Shown piece by piece: positions 26,275-33,126 of a stretch of DNA of 33,126 nucleotides. The number at the start of each line of letters is the position of its first letter. Positions within the stretch are counted from its first letter, which is position 1. Location: contig NZ_QEIO01000055.1 of the NCBI RefSeq assembly GCF_003336425.1, positions 1 through 33,126 on the forward strand. The letters are read 5' to 3'. The position numbers and the translations under genes were made by a program. Origin of the DNA: Marinitenerispora sediminis. GTDB taxonomy: Bacteria > Actinomycetota > Actinomycetes > Streptosporangiales > Streptosporangiaceae. A model generated the notes under the pieces. It did no database searches and was not told the origin of the DNA. It was given only the letters and a program-made list of their open reading frames with translations.

Positions 26275-27906
26275 CTAGCGCCGCGGCCGGGCGCGGTCCA
26301 GGATGGCGGCGGTGTCGACCGCGCGCGGCAGGGTGCCGAAGACGTGCCCCCACTCGCCGCCGAGCCGGGAGGCGGTGAAGGCGTCGGCCACCGCCGCGGG
26401 GGCGTGCCGGACCAGCAGCGACCCCTGCAGGCAGAGCGCCATGAGCCCGACCACGCCGCGCGCCCGGAACTCCGCGCCCTCGGGGTCGGCGAGTTCGGCG
26501 CGCAGCCGCCGGACGGCGGCGTCCAGCCGGGCGTCGGCGCCGGCGGCGCGGTCCAGTTCGGCGAGGAAGGCCGCCACGGCCTCGGGCTCCCGGGACAGCG
26601 CCCGCAGCGCGTCCAGCGCCGCCACGTTGCCCGACCCCTCCCAGATGGAGTTCAGCGGCGACTCGCGGAACAGCCGCGGCATCCCCGACTCCTCCACGTA
26701 GCCGTTGCCGCCCAGGCACTCCAGGGCCTCGGCGACGTACGCGGGCTGGCGCTTGGTCACCCAGAACTTGCCGACCGCCACCGCCAGGCGGCGGAACGCG
26801 CGCTCCTCGGCGTCGCCCCGCACCGCGCGGTCGGTCGCGCCGGCCAGCCGGAGCATCAGCGCGGTCGCGGCCTCCGACTCCAGCGCGAGGTCGGCGAGCA
26901 CGTTGCGCATCAGCGGCCGGTCGAGCAGCAGGGAACCGAAGGCCCGCCGCTCGGCGGCGTGGTGCACCGCCTGCACGAGGGCGGCCCGCATCCCCGCCGC
27001 CGAGCCGATGACGCAGTCCAGCCGGGTCCCGTTGACCATCTCGATGATGGTGCGTACCCCGCGCCCGGGCTCACCGACCAGCCAGGCGAGCGCACCGTCG
27101 TACTCCAGCTCGGCCGAGGCGTTGGACCGGTTGCCGAGCTTGTCCTTGAGCCGCTGGATGAGCAGTGCGTTGCGGGACCCGTCGGGGAGCACCCGCGGCA
27201 CCAGGAAGCAGGACAGTCCCTCGGGCGCCTGGGCGAGCGTGAGGAAGACGTCGCTCATGGGCGCCGAGGTGAACCACTTGTGGCCGGTCAGCCGGTAGCC
27301 GCCGTCGGGGGCGGGGACCGCCCGCGTGGTGTTCGCACGCACGTCGGAGCCGCCCTGCTTCTCCGTCATCGACATCCCGGCCAGCAGGCCGCGCTTGGTC
27401 TCCGGCGGGCGCAGCCCGAAGTCGTACTCGCGGGCGGTGAGCAGCGGTTCGTAGCGCGCCGCGAGATCGGGGGAGTGGCGCAGCGCGGGAACCGCCGCGT
27501 AGGTCATGGAGACGGGGCAGCCGTGGCCGGCCTCCACCTGCGACCACACGTAGAAGCCGGCCGCGCGCGCCACGTGCGCCCCGGCGCGCCCGTCCGCCCA
27601 CGGAGCGGCGTGCAGGCCGTGCGCGACGGCGGTGTCGAGGAGCACGTGCCAGGCGGGGTGGAAGTCCACCTCGTCGATCCGGTGGCCGTAGCGGTCGTGG
27701 GTGCGCAGCACCGGCACGTTGGCGTTCGCCTGCTCGGCCCATCCCCGCGCCCGCGCGGTCCCGGCCAGCCGGCCGAGTTCGCCCAGCTCAGCCGCCGACC
27801 AGCCGGCTCCCTCGCGCTCCATCCCCTCGCGCAGCGCGGGCTCCGCCGCGGCGTCGTGGTCCTCCAGGGGGGACGGCTGGTTGACCACCTCGTGCGTCGG
27901 GGGCAT
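26275..27906 (-). CDS. AidB-like acyl-CoA dehydrogenase family protein
   Basis: A 543-aa flavoprotein that, at this length, belongs to the AidB branch and not to the shorter (about 380-aa) beta-oxidation dehydrogenases. The FAD-binding block GMSMTEKQGGSDVRANTTRA is the diagnostic AidB-type motif (about residues 175-195). Further blocks are LTGHKWFTSAPMSD, FLVPRVLPDG, IQRLKDKLGNRSNASAEL and, in the helical C-domain, ALECLGGNGYVEESGMPRLF and SPLNSIWEGSGN. E. coli AidB (541 aa) is induced by alkylating agents and binds DNA; many actinobacterial homologues have no tested role. The ATG at 27906 has GGAAGG seven bases upstream. It is monocistronic, flanked by gene-free DNA on its 3' side. Confidence 0.9.
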   Translation of the reverse strand: MPPTHEVVNQPSPLEDHDAAAEPALREGMEREGAGWSAAELGELGRLAGTARARGWAEQANANVPVLRTHDRYGHRIDEVDFHPAWHVLLDTAVAHGLHAAPWADGRAGAHVARAAGFYVWSQVEAGHGCPVSMTYAAVPALRHSPDLAARYEPLLTAREYDFGLRPPETKRGLLAGMSMTEKQGGSDVRANTTRAVPAPDGGYRLTGHKWFTSAPMSDVFLTLAQAPEGLSCFLVPRVLPDGSRNALLIQRLKDKLGNRSNASAELEYDGALAWLVGEPGRGVRTIIEMVNGTRLDCVIGSAAGMRAALVQAVHHAAERRAFGSLLLDRPLMRNVLADLALESEAATALMLRLAGATDRAVRGDAEERAFRRLAVAVGKFWVTKRQPAYVAEALECLGGNGYVEESGMPRLFRESPLNSIWEGSGNVAALDALRALSREPEAVAAFLAELDRAAGADARLDAAVRRLRAELADPEGAEFRARGVVGLMALCLQGSLLVRHAPAAVADAFTASRLGGEWGHVFGTLPRAVDTAAILDRARPRR

Positions 27907-28041
27907 GGGCGCACCTTCCCGTTGTCGAACTGTCGCCACCGCCGTACCGGACACGCCTGGACGGCCGCCCCCAGCGTATCGGCGCGGCCCCGGCGCCCGC
28001 TGGGCGGCGGGGCACCGGCGCCGGCCGCCCGCGGTGCGCGG

Positions 28042-28803
28042 TCAGCGCCGCGCGGTCGGCACCTCCCGTTCCGCGGCGCCGCGCAGCGCCTCGTCGTAGC
28101 GGTGCAGCACCAGGCGGGCCAGCTCGGGCGCCGCTCCCAGCGCGGGGGACACCGCGTCGGCTCCGGCCGCCAGCGACTGCGCGCTCACGCGGTCGGCGAA
28201 GAAGCCGGGGGCCAGCAGGTAGCCGGCCACCGCGACGCGCGGCGCTCCCCCGGCCCGCAGCGCGGCGACCGCCTCGCCGGGCGAGGGCGCCGCCGCCGAC
28301 GCGTAGGCGGCGCGTACCCGCAGCCACGGCCCGCGGGCGGCCAGCCGGGCCGCCGCCCGCTCGATCACCGCGTTCGCGCCGGGGTCGCTGGAGCCGGCCG
28401 AGGCCAGCACCAGCGCGGTGTCCGGCGCCGCCCGCACCCCCGCATCGGCGAGCCGGCGCAGCACCGCGTCCTCCAGCAGCGGATGCGGGCCCAGCGTGCC
28501 CCCGTAGCGGACCCGCAGCCAGGGGTAGGCGCCGTGCACCGCCCCCAGGACGGCCGGCAGGTCCACCTTGCTGTGGTAGGCGGCGGTGAGCAGGGCCGGC
28601 AGCACGACGACCTCGCCGGCGCCCCGCGCGGCCAGCGCCCCGATCGCGGCGCCCGGGTCGGGGGCCACATGGTCGAGGTAGGCCACGCGCACGTCCAGGC
28701 CGGGGCGCAGCCGCCGGACCCGCCCGAACAGCTCCTCGACCGCGCGCGCCGACCGCGGGTCGCGGCTGCCGTGCGCCACCGCGACCAGCGGAACCGGCCT
28801 CAC
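28042..28803 (-). CDS. Sirohydrochlorin chelatase (CbiX/SirB family)
   Basis: A 253-aa two-domain chelatase that inserts iron into sirohydrochlorin to make sirohaem. Each half resembles a CbiX unit. H11 in VAVAHGSRDPRSA and H77 in TAAYHSKVDLP are the metal-binding histidines of the first half; the second half (ALVLASAGSSDPGAN) has lost the His equivalent, as usual in this fusion form. The GTG at 28803 overlaps the cysH stop (GTGA). As the last gene of the sulfite reductase operon it provides the cofactor of the first gene's product. M. tuberculosis has a comparable gene behind its sulfite reductase and cysH genes. A cobalt role is less likely in this context. Confidence 0.88.
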   Translation of the reverse strand: MRPVPLVAVAHGSRDPRSARAVEELFGRVRRLRPGLDVRVAYLDHVAPDPGAAIGALAARGAGEVVVLPALLTAAYHSKVDLPAVLGAVHGAYPWLRVRYGGTLGPHPLLEDAVLRRLADAGVRAAPDTALVLASAGSSDPGANAVIERAAARLAARGPWLRVRAAYASAAAPSPGEAVAALRAGGAPRVAVAGYLLAPGFFADRVSAQSLAAGADAVSPALGAAPELARLVLHRYDEALRGAAEREVPTARR

Positions 28804-29492
28804 TGGTGGATCCCGCACTCGGTCTTGCCGGTGCCCGCCCACCGTCCGCTGCGCGGGTCGGCGCCCGGCTCCACCCTGCGGGTGCACGGCGCGCAGCCGA
28901 TCGACGGGTAGCCGTCGTACTGGAGCGGGTTGACCATCACGTTGTGCTCGGCCATGTAGGCGTCGACGTCGTCCTGCGTCCACCGGGCGATCGGGTTGAC
29001 CTTGACCATCCGGCGCCGCGGGTCCCACTCCACCACGCCGACGTGCCGCCGGGTGCGCGCCTCGTCGCGGCGCACGCCGCTGATCCAGGCGTCGTAGGGC
29101 GCGAGGGCGAGCCGCAGCGGCTCGACCTTGCGCAGGTGGCAGCAGATGTCGGGGTCGCGGCCGTGCAGCCGCGGGCCGAGGTCGCGGTCCTGCTCGGCCA
29201 CGGTGCGCCGGGGCGTGACGTTGACCAGGTTGATCGGGTAGACCGCCGCGACGGCGTCGCGGGTGCCGATCGTCTCGGCGAAGTGGTACCCGGTGTCCAG
29301 GAAGACCACGTCGATCCCCGGCCGCTCCCGGGAGACCAGGTCCACCATGAGCGCGTCGGCCATCGACGAGGTCATGCAGAGTTTGTCGCCGAAGGCGTCC
29401 GCCGCCCACCGGATGACCTCCTGGGCGGTGGCCTCCTCCAGTTCCTCCGCCGCGCGGGCCGCTAGCGCCTCGCCGTCCACGGTCACGTTCAT
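28800..29492 (-). CDS. cysH: Phosphoadenylyl/adenylyl-sulfate reductase
   Basis: A 230-aa thioredoxin-dependent enzyme that reduces activated sulfate to sulfite. MTSSMADALMVDLV is the nucleotide-binding loop. C117-C118 (DICCHLRK) and C200-x2-C203 (IGCAPCTRR) together form the [4Fe-4S] site, which marks the adenylyl-sulfate (APS) type. C226 in KTECGIHQ is the catalytic cysteine on the C-terminal tail. The ATG at 29492 overlaps the preceding zinc-ribbon gene stop (ATGA), and the stop overlaps the chelatase start. Sulfite made here is the substrate of the sulfite reductase of the same operon. No cysDNC genes for sulfate activation are in the window. Confidence 0.95.
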   Translation of the reverse strand: MNVTVDGEALAARAAEELEEATAQEVIRWAADAFGDKLCMTSSMADALMVDLVSRERPGIDVVFLDTGYHFAETIGTRDAVAAVYPINLVNVTPRRTVAEQDRDLGPRLHGRDPDICCHLRKVEPLRLALAPYDAWISGVRRDEARTRRHVGVVEWDPRRRMVKVNPIARWTQDDVDAYMAEHNVMVNPLQYDGYPSIGCAPCTRRVEPGADPRSGRWAGTGKTECGIHQ

Positions 29493-29692
29493 GCGTCCTC
29501 ACCCGTCCCTGTGCCATGAGCAGTGCTGGCGATCGCGCCGGCGCGCAGTCCGACGAACCTGACCTGGAACACCCGCGCGCACGCGCCGCACGCCCAGGCG
29601 TGCCCCGCGCCGCGCTCGCCGGCGGCCTCGTGCGGCTCCAGGTCCTCGTCCCCGCAGTAGGGGCAGTAGTACGGTGCGGCCCGTTCGCTCAT
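29489..29692 (-). CDS. Small zinc-ribbon protein of the sulfite reductase operon
   Basis: A 67-aa protein with two CxxC pairs, C10/C13 (YYCPYCGDEDLEPHE) and C35/C38 (WACGACARVFQVRFVGL), as in a rubredoxin-like or zinc-ribbon fold. The C-terminal 20 residues are polar and variable. It overlaps both neighbours by 4 bases (ATGA at each side), so it is translated with sulfite reductase and CysH. I recall similar small ORFs at this place in Streptomyces sulfur operons, without assigned function. It could carry zinc or iron, or help cofactor or electron delivery; this is inference from position only. The tight overlaps make a real gene very likely. Confidence 0.85.
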   Translation of the reverse strand: MSERAAPYYCPYCGDEDLEPHEAAGERGAGHAWACGACARVFQVRFVGLRAGAIASTAHGTGTGEDA

Positions 29693-31374
29693 CGCAGGTC
29701 CGCCTCTCCGGCGCGGGCCGCCCAGGCGGCGAAGACCTCGCCGTCGGCACGCTGGTCGAGGAAGCGGCGCAGCAGCCGCTCCACGTAGTCCGGCAGCTCC
29801 TCCGCGGTGGTCTTGAGCCCGCGCACCTTGCGGCCGAAGGCGGAGTTGAGCCCGAGCCCGCCGCCCAGGTGCACCTGGTAGCCCTCGACCTGGCGCCCCT
29901 CGGCGTCGGTGACCAGCTGGCCCTTCAGCCCGATGTCGGCGACCTGGATGCGGGCGCAGGAGTTCGGGCAGCCGTTGAGGTTGATCGTCACCGGCTCCGA
30001 GAACTCCGGCAGCCGCCGCTCCAGTTCGTCGATGAGGTCCGCGCCGCGCGCCTTCGTCTCGACGATGGCCAGCTTGCAGAACTCGATCCCGGTGCACGCC
30101 ATGGTCTGGCGCCGGAAGACGCTCGGCCGGACCCGCAGGTCCTCGGCCTCCAGGGCGGCGGTGATCGAGTCCACGCGGTCCTCGGCGACGTCGAGGATGA
30201 CGAGCTTCTGGTCCGCCGTGGTGCGGATCCGGTCCGAGCCGTGCGCCTCGGCGATGTCGGCGATGCGGCTCAGCTTGGTGCCGGAGACCCGGCCCACCCT
30301 CGGCGCGAAGCCGACGTAGTAGCGGCCGTCGCGCTGCCGGTGCACGCCGACGTGGTCGCGCCGGGTCCCGGGGTCGAGCTCGGGCGCCGGGCCGTCGGGC
30401 AGCGCGTAGCCGAGGTACTCCTTCTCCAGTACCTCGCGGAACTTGGCCGCGCCCCAGTCCTTCACCAGGAACTTGATACGGGCGCGGTGGCGCAGCCGGC
30501 GGTAGCCGTAGTCGCGGAAGACCGCGCAGACCGCCGCCCACACCTCGCTCACCTGGTCGGGGCGGACGAACGCGCCCAGCCGCTGGGCGAACATCGGGTT
30601 GGTGGACAGCCCGCCGCCGACGAACAGGTCGTAGCCCGGGGTGCCGTCGGGGCCGAGCACCCCGGCGAAGGCGACGTCGTTGATCTCGTGGTTGGTGCAG
30701 TAGGTGGAGCAGCCGGAGATCGAGCTCTTGAACTTGCGCGGCAGGTTGGAGAACAGCGGGCTGCCGATGTGGTCGTCGTGCACCTGCCGGATCTGCTCGC
30801 TGGCGTCGATCACCTCGTCCTCGGCGATCCCGGCCAGCGGGCAGCCCAGGATGACGCGGGGCGTGTCGCCGCACGCCTCCGTGGTGGACAGGCCGACCGC
30901 CTCCAGCCGCTCCCAGATGGCGGGGACGTCCTCGATGCGCACCCAGTGCAGCTGGACGTTCTGGCGGTCGGTGATGTCGGCGGTGTCGCGTCCGTAGGCG
31001 GTGGACACCTCGGCGACCGCGCGCAGCTGCGCGACGCTGAGCTGGCCGCCGTCGATGCGCACCCGGAGCATGAAGTAGCGGTCGTCGAGCTCCTCGGGCT
31101 CCAGCACGGCGGTCTTGCCGCCGTCGATGCCCGGCGCCCGCTGGGTGTAGAGCCCGTACCAGCGGAACCGTCCGCGCAGGTCAGCGGGGTCGATGGAGTC
31201 GAACCCGGCGCGGGAGTAGACGTCGATGATGCGCTGGCGGACGTTGAGGCCGTCGTCGTTCTTCTTGTTCTCTTCGTTCTTGTTGAGCGGTTCCCGGTAG
31301 CCGAGGGCCCACTGGCCCTCGCCACGGCGCGGTCGGGAGGTCGTGCGGCCGGTCGATGCGGATGCAGGAGGCAT
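29689..31374 (-). CDS. sirA: Ferredoxin-dependent sulfite reductase (NirA/SirA type)
   Basis: A 561-aa sirohaem/[4Fe-4S] enzyme that reduces sulfite to sulfide by six electrons. Two ferredoxin-like half domains (about 70-140, 345-410) alternate with the sirohaem domains. The cluster cysteines are C427-x5-C433 (ACTGIEFCKLA) and C469-x3-C473 (NGCPNSCARIQ). Y76 (GLYTQR) and C168 (EACGD) lie 92 residues apart, as do the crosslinked Tyr69 and Cys161 that I recall for the M. tuberculosis enzyme, which favours sulfite over nitrite as substrate. The ATG at 31374 has GGAGG eight bases upstream. It is first in a four-gene operon and preceded by a leader peptide and an RBS-covering stem. Confidence 0.93.
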   Translation of the reverse strand: MPPASASTGRTTSRPRRGEGQWALGYREPLNKNEENKKNDDGLNVRQRIIDVYSRAGFDSIDPADLRGRFRWYGLYTQRAPGIDGGKTAVLEPEELDDRYFMLRVRIDGGQLSVAQLRAVAEVSTAYGRDTADITDRQNVQLHWVRIEDVPAIWERLEAVGLSTTEACGDTPRVILGCPLAGIAEDEVIDASEQIRQVHDDHIGSPLFSNLPRKFKSSISGCSTYCTNHEINDVAFAGVLGPDGTPGYDLFVGGGLSTNPMFAQRLGAFVRPDQVSEVWAAVCAVFRDYGYRRLRHRARIKFLVKDWGAAKFREVLEKEYLGYALPDGPAPELDPGTRRDHVGVHRQRDGRYYVGFAPRVGRVSGTKLSRIADIAEAHGSDRIRTTADQKLVILDVAEDRVDSITAALEAEDLRVRPSVFRRQTMACTGIEFCKLAIVETKARGADLIDELERRLPEFSEPVTINLNGCPNSCARIQVADIGLKGQLVTDAEGRQVEGYQVHLGGGLGLNSAFGRKVRGLKTTAEELPDYVERLLRRFLDQRADGEVFAAWAARAGEADLR

Positions 31375-31436
31375 CGCGGGGTCCTCCGAGCGGGTTGCGG
31401 GGCGCACCGGCCGACGGCACCCCGACGGACCCCGCG
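31375..31436 (-). promoter_or_regulatory. Inverted repeat covering the sirA ribosome-binding region
   Basis: On the mRNA strand CGCGGGGTCC (31436-31427) is perfectly complementary to GGACCCCGCG (31384-31375), which sits between the Shine-Dalgarno GGAGG and the sirA ATG and takes in its last two bases. The 42-base loop holds a second stem (GGGGTGC with GCGCCCC). A folded RNA would hinder initiation. An upstream CCCGCG (31502-31497) could pair with the 5' arm and release it. The repeat is seen directly; the switch is inference. Confidence 0.45.
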
Positions 31437-31542
31437 CTCCGCACGACACTGTGCCGGGACCGGGGACTTGCGAGTGCTCGAAACGTACGTCGGCGCCGCG
31501 GGCGCCCCAGAAGGCGGGCGGATCAGATCTACAGCGGCGGGG

Positions 31543-31632
31543 CTATCCGACGTTACGACAGATGGCGCTGCGGACCCGAAGGAAGTCCACGTGCCGGCGC
31601 ACGCAGAGCATCGGGTCGAGGGCAGCAGCCAT
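31543..31632 (-). CDS. Leader peptide upstream of sulfite reductase (RRHVDFLR type)
   Basis: A 29-aa peptide beginning MAAALDPML and containing CVRRHVDFLRVRSAICRNVG. The RRHVD-x-LR-x-x-x-x-x-CR core is that of the short putative leader peptides annotated upstream of sulfur-assimilation genes in many actinomycetes. It has Cys codons at positions 10 and 25. The ATG at 31632 has no Shine-Dalgarno but a -10/-35 pair placed for leaderless transcription (31639-31668). Its stop is 168 bases before sirA, and that spacer carries GC-rich stems. It probably senses cysteine or translation state in cis; the mechanism is unproven. Confidence 0.8.
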   Translation of the reverse strand: MAAALDPMLCVRRHVDFLRVRSAICRNVG

Positions 31633-31638
31633 GCCATG

Positions 31639-31668
31639 ACAATGACACGCGGCGCGTGCGTTTGTCCA
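31639..31668 (-). promoter_or_regulatory. Promoter of the leader peptide and sulfur operon
   Basis: -35 TGGACA (31668-31663) and -10 CATTGT (31644-31639) are separated by 18 bases, with the leader-peptide ATG six bases past the -10. This geometry places transcription start on or next to the ATG. A second possible -10 (TATACT, 31719-31714) lies further upstream without a matched -35. Confidence 0.5.
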
Positions 31669-31909
31669 GGCGCCGGAAACCGGCGCGACGGGTGAAGCAG
31701 GTCACGTGCAGCCAGTATAACCGGTGGGTTTGGTGGGATAGGGCGGTCACGGTTCGCCATCGAATCGGCACCGGCCGCGGTACCGCGCGGGCGACGGGGC
31801 TGACGCCCGCTCCCGGGGGCCGTTAGGGTCTGCTCGGAGGGCGTCCAGCACGAGCGGCGCGGCCGCGCCGGAGCCCACCGACCGACAGGAACGACGCGAG
31901 AGTGGCGCC

Positions 31910-33126
31910 GTGCGGGACGACGGGAAGCCATCCGGCCGGCCTCCGGGCCCGGGACGGGTGCGTGCCGGGGCGGAGCGGCTGCGCCGTGCCGCGGAGGAGT
32001 GGCGTAGCGCGCACCCCGCGGCGGGCGCCGCCGCCACCGTCGCCGTGCGCGCGGTGCGCTCCGGACTGCGGGTGCGGGTCCTCGGCCTCGCCGCCGAGTC
32101 CGCGTTCTTCTCGCTGCTGTCGCTGCCGGCGCTGCTGCTCGGGCTGGTCGGCGCCCTCGGGCACCTGGTGCCGGTGCTGGGGGACGGCACGGTGCTGGAG
32201 ATCCGCGCCTGGCTGCTGGACCTCGCCGCCCGGGTGCTGACCTCCGCGACCGTCGACTCGGTGGTCGTGCCGCTGGTCGACGACGTCATGCGCGGGGCCC
32301 GCGGCGGCGTGCTGTCGCTGACCTTCCTGCTCTCGCTGTGGTCGGGGTCGCGCGCCATGAGCGTGTTCATCGACGCGATCAGCATCGCCTACGGACTGGA
32401 GGAGCTGCGCGGCTACGTCCGCCGCCGGGTGCTGGCGTTCGTCGGCTACCTCGGCGGGCTGCTGTTCGCGCTCCTCGTGCTGCCGGTGCTGGTGGCCGGC
32501 CCGGACGCGCTGCGCGACTCGCTGCCGGCGACCGGGGTCCTGGGGTTCCTGCCGGTGCTCATGAGCCTCGCGTACTGGCCGGTGGTCGCGCTGCTCTCCC
32601 TCGTGTGCGTCACGGGGCTGTTCGCGCTGAGCGTCCCGGTCCGCACCCCGCTGTGGCGGCACCTGCCCGGGGCGGCGCTCGCGGTGCTCGTCCTCGTGCT
32701 GGGCTCGGTGGCGCTGCGCGGCTACCTCGACGCCTCGTTCGGGCGCTTCACCATCTACGGCTCGCTGTCCGCGCCGATCGCGATCCTCGCCTGGCTGTAC
32801 GTCATGGCGCTCGCGGTGCTGGTCGGTTCGCTGCTCAACGCCGAGATCGACGCCGCCTGGCCGACGCCCGCGACCGCGGCCGCGCGGGCGGAGGTCGCCG
32901 AGCGGCGGCACAGCAGCGCGACGCGCCTCGTGGAGCGCCGCGAGGAGGCGCTGCGCAGCATCGCCGAGCAGGCCGCCGAGGAGGATCCGCCGGCCGGTGC
33001 CGGGCGCCCGGCGGCGCAGCGGTCCGGCCCGGCCCCGGCTCCGCGGACGGCCGAATCCCCCGCGGGGCCGCCGGAGGCCGCGGCCCCAGCGGGGCCCGGC
33101 CCCGCCGTCCCGGTGCCGCCCGCCCC
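31910..33126 (+). CDS. YihY/BrkB family membrane protein (partial, runs off the window)
   Basis: An open frame from GTG 31910 to the window end, at least 405 residues, with no stop. The BrkB pattern is clear: LAAESAFFSLLSLPALLLGLVG as first membrane segment, SLTFLLSLWSGSRAMSVFIDAI in the second conserved block, then VLAFVGYLGGLLFALLVLPV and further helices. The conserved FGRFTIYGSLSAPIAILAWLY and GSLLNAEIDAAWP come before a charged, then Pro/Ala-rich cytoplasmic tail. About six helices in total. The family was once annotated as RNase BN in error; a true function is not established. The GTG follows GAGAG by seven bases. It diverges from the sulfur operon. Confidence 0.9.
   Translation, partial: MRDDGKPSGRPPGPGRVRAGAERLRRAAEEWRSAHPAAGAAATVAVRAVRSGLRVRVLGLAAESAFFSLLSLPALLLGLVGALGHLVPVLGDGTVLEIRAWLLDLAARVLTSATVDSVVVPLVDDVMRGARGGVLSLTFLLSLWSGSRAMSVFIDAISIAYGLEELRGYVRRRVLAFVGYLGGLLFALLVLPVLVAGPDALRDSLPATGVLGFLPVLMSLAYWPVVALLSLVCVTGLFALSVPVRTPLWRHLPGAALAVLVLVLGSVALRGYLDASFGRFTIYGSLSAPIAILAWLYVMALAVLVGSLLNAEIDAAWPTPATAAARAEVAERRHSSATRLVERREEALRSIAEQAAEEDPPAGAGRPAAQRSGPAPAPRTAESPAGPPEAAAPAGPGPAVPVPPA

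Noticed and set aside
25792-28911. Open frame of 1039 codons on the plus strand
   Set aside because: It runs antisense through the AidB-like gene, the chelatase and the end of cysH. No domain or ribosome-binding site; shadow frame.
31714-31719. TATACT on the minus strand as main promoter of the sulfur operon
   Set aside because: A good -10 hexamer, but no matched -35 at 16-19 bases. The TGGACA/CATTGT pair nearer the leader peptide fits better; kept only as a possible second promoter.

Overview
The window is about 33.1 kb of very GC-rich DNA with near-saturated G/C third codon positions, frequent GTG/TTG starts, several apparently leaderless genes and a coproporphyrin-type haem pathway (HemY plus HemQ). 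This points to an actinomycete chromosome. The gene content is compatible with Nocardiopsaceae or a related family, but that placement is inference. Most genes are core metabolism. The accessory material is mainly decayed genes, an insertion-sequence remnant and long non-coding stretches.

Layout. At 0.5-3.65 kb a TetR repressor and an MMPL exporter diverge around a 28-bp palindrome. At 3.7-4.2 kb lie two gene tails, a MarR-like one on the minus strand and an F420-type nitroreductase on the plus strand; both have lost their N-termini and both are frameshifted. At 4.2-7.5 kb is a fatty-acid oxidation operon (fadA-fadB), closed by a 38-bp perfect palindrome. At 7.6-10.7 kb is an accessory block: non-coding DNA, an IS481-family transposase remnant, two TPR protein genes and a frameshifted small gene. 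At 10.9-17.4 kb is a core block: RNase D, a DUF3000 protein, hemE, a DUF4349 lipoprotein, hemY and hemQ. At 17.9-20.7 kb are a DedA membrane protein, the phosphatidylethanolamine genes pssA and psd, and msrB. At 20.9-25.0 kb are a GntR/UTRA regulator, a RibD-type pyrimidine reductase and the glycogen debranching enzyme GlgX. About 1.3 kb without a recognisable gene follows, then an AidB-like acyl-CoA dehydrogenase (26.3-27.9 kb). At 28.0-31.6 kb is an assimilatory sulfate/sulfite operon: sulfite reductase, a 67-aa zinc-ribbon protein, cysH and a sirohydrochlorin chelatase, each overlapping the next by 4 nt. The right edge holds a YihY/BrkB-family membrane protein cut by the window end.

How the genes work together. 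HemE, HemY and HemQ supply the uroporphyrinogen decarboxylation, oxidation and final decarboxylation steps of haem synthesis; no ferrochelatase lies in the window. PssA and Psd make phosphatidylethanolamine next to a DedA protein that may move lipid across the membrane. In the sulfur operon CysH makes sulfite, sulfite reductase makes sulfide, and the chelatase makes the sirohaem that sulfite reductase needs.

The most interesting regulatory structure is in front of sulfite reductase. A 29-residue leader peptide of the actinobacterial RRHVDxLR type, too short for usual gene finding, sits behind a promoter placed for leaderless translation. A 10-bp perfect inverted repeat then covers the ribosome-binding region of the sulfite reductase gene.
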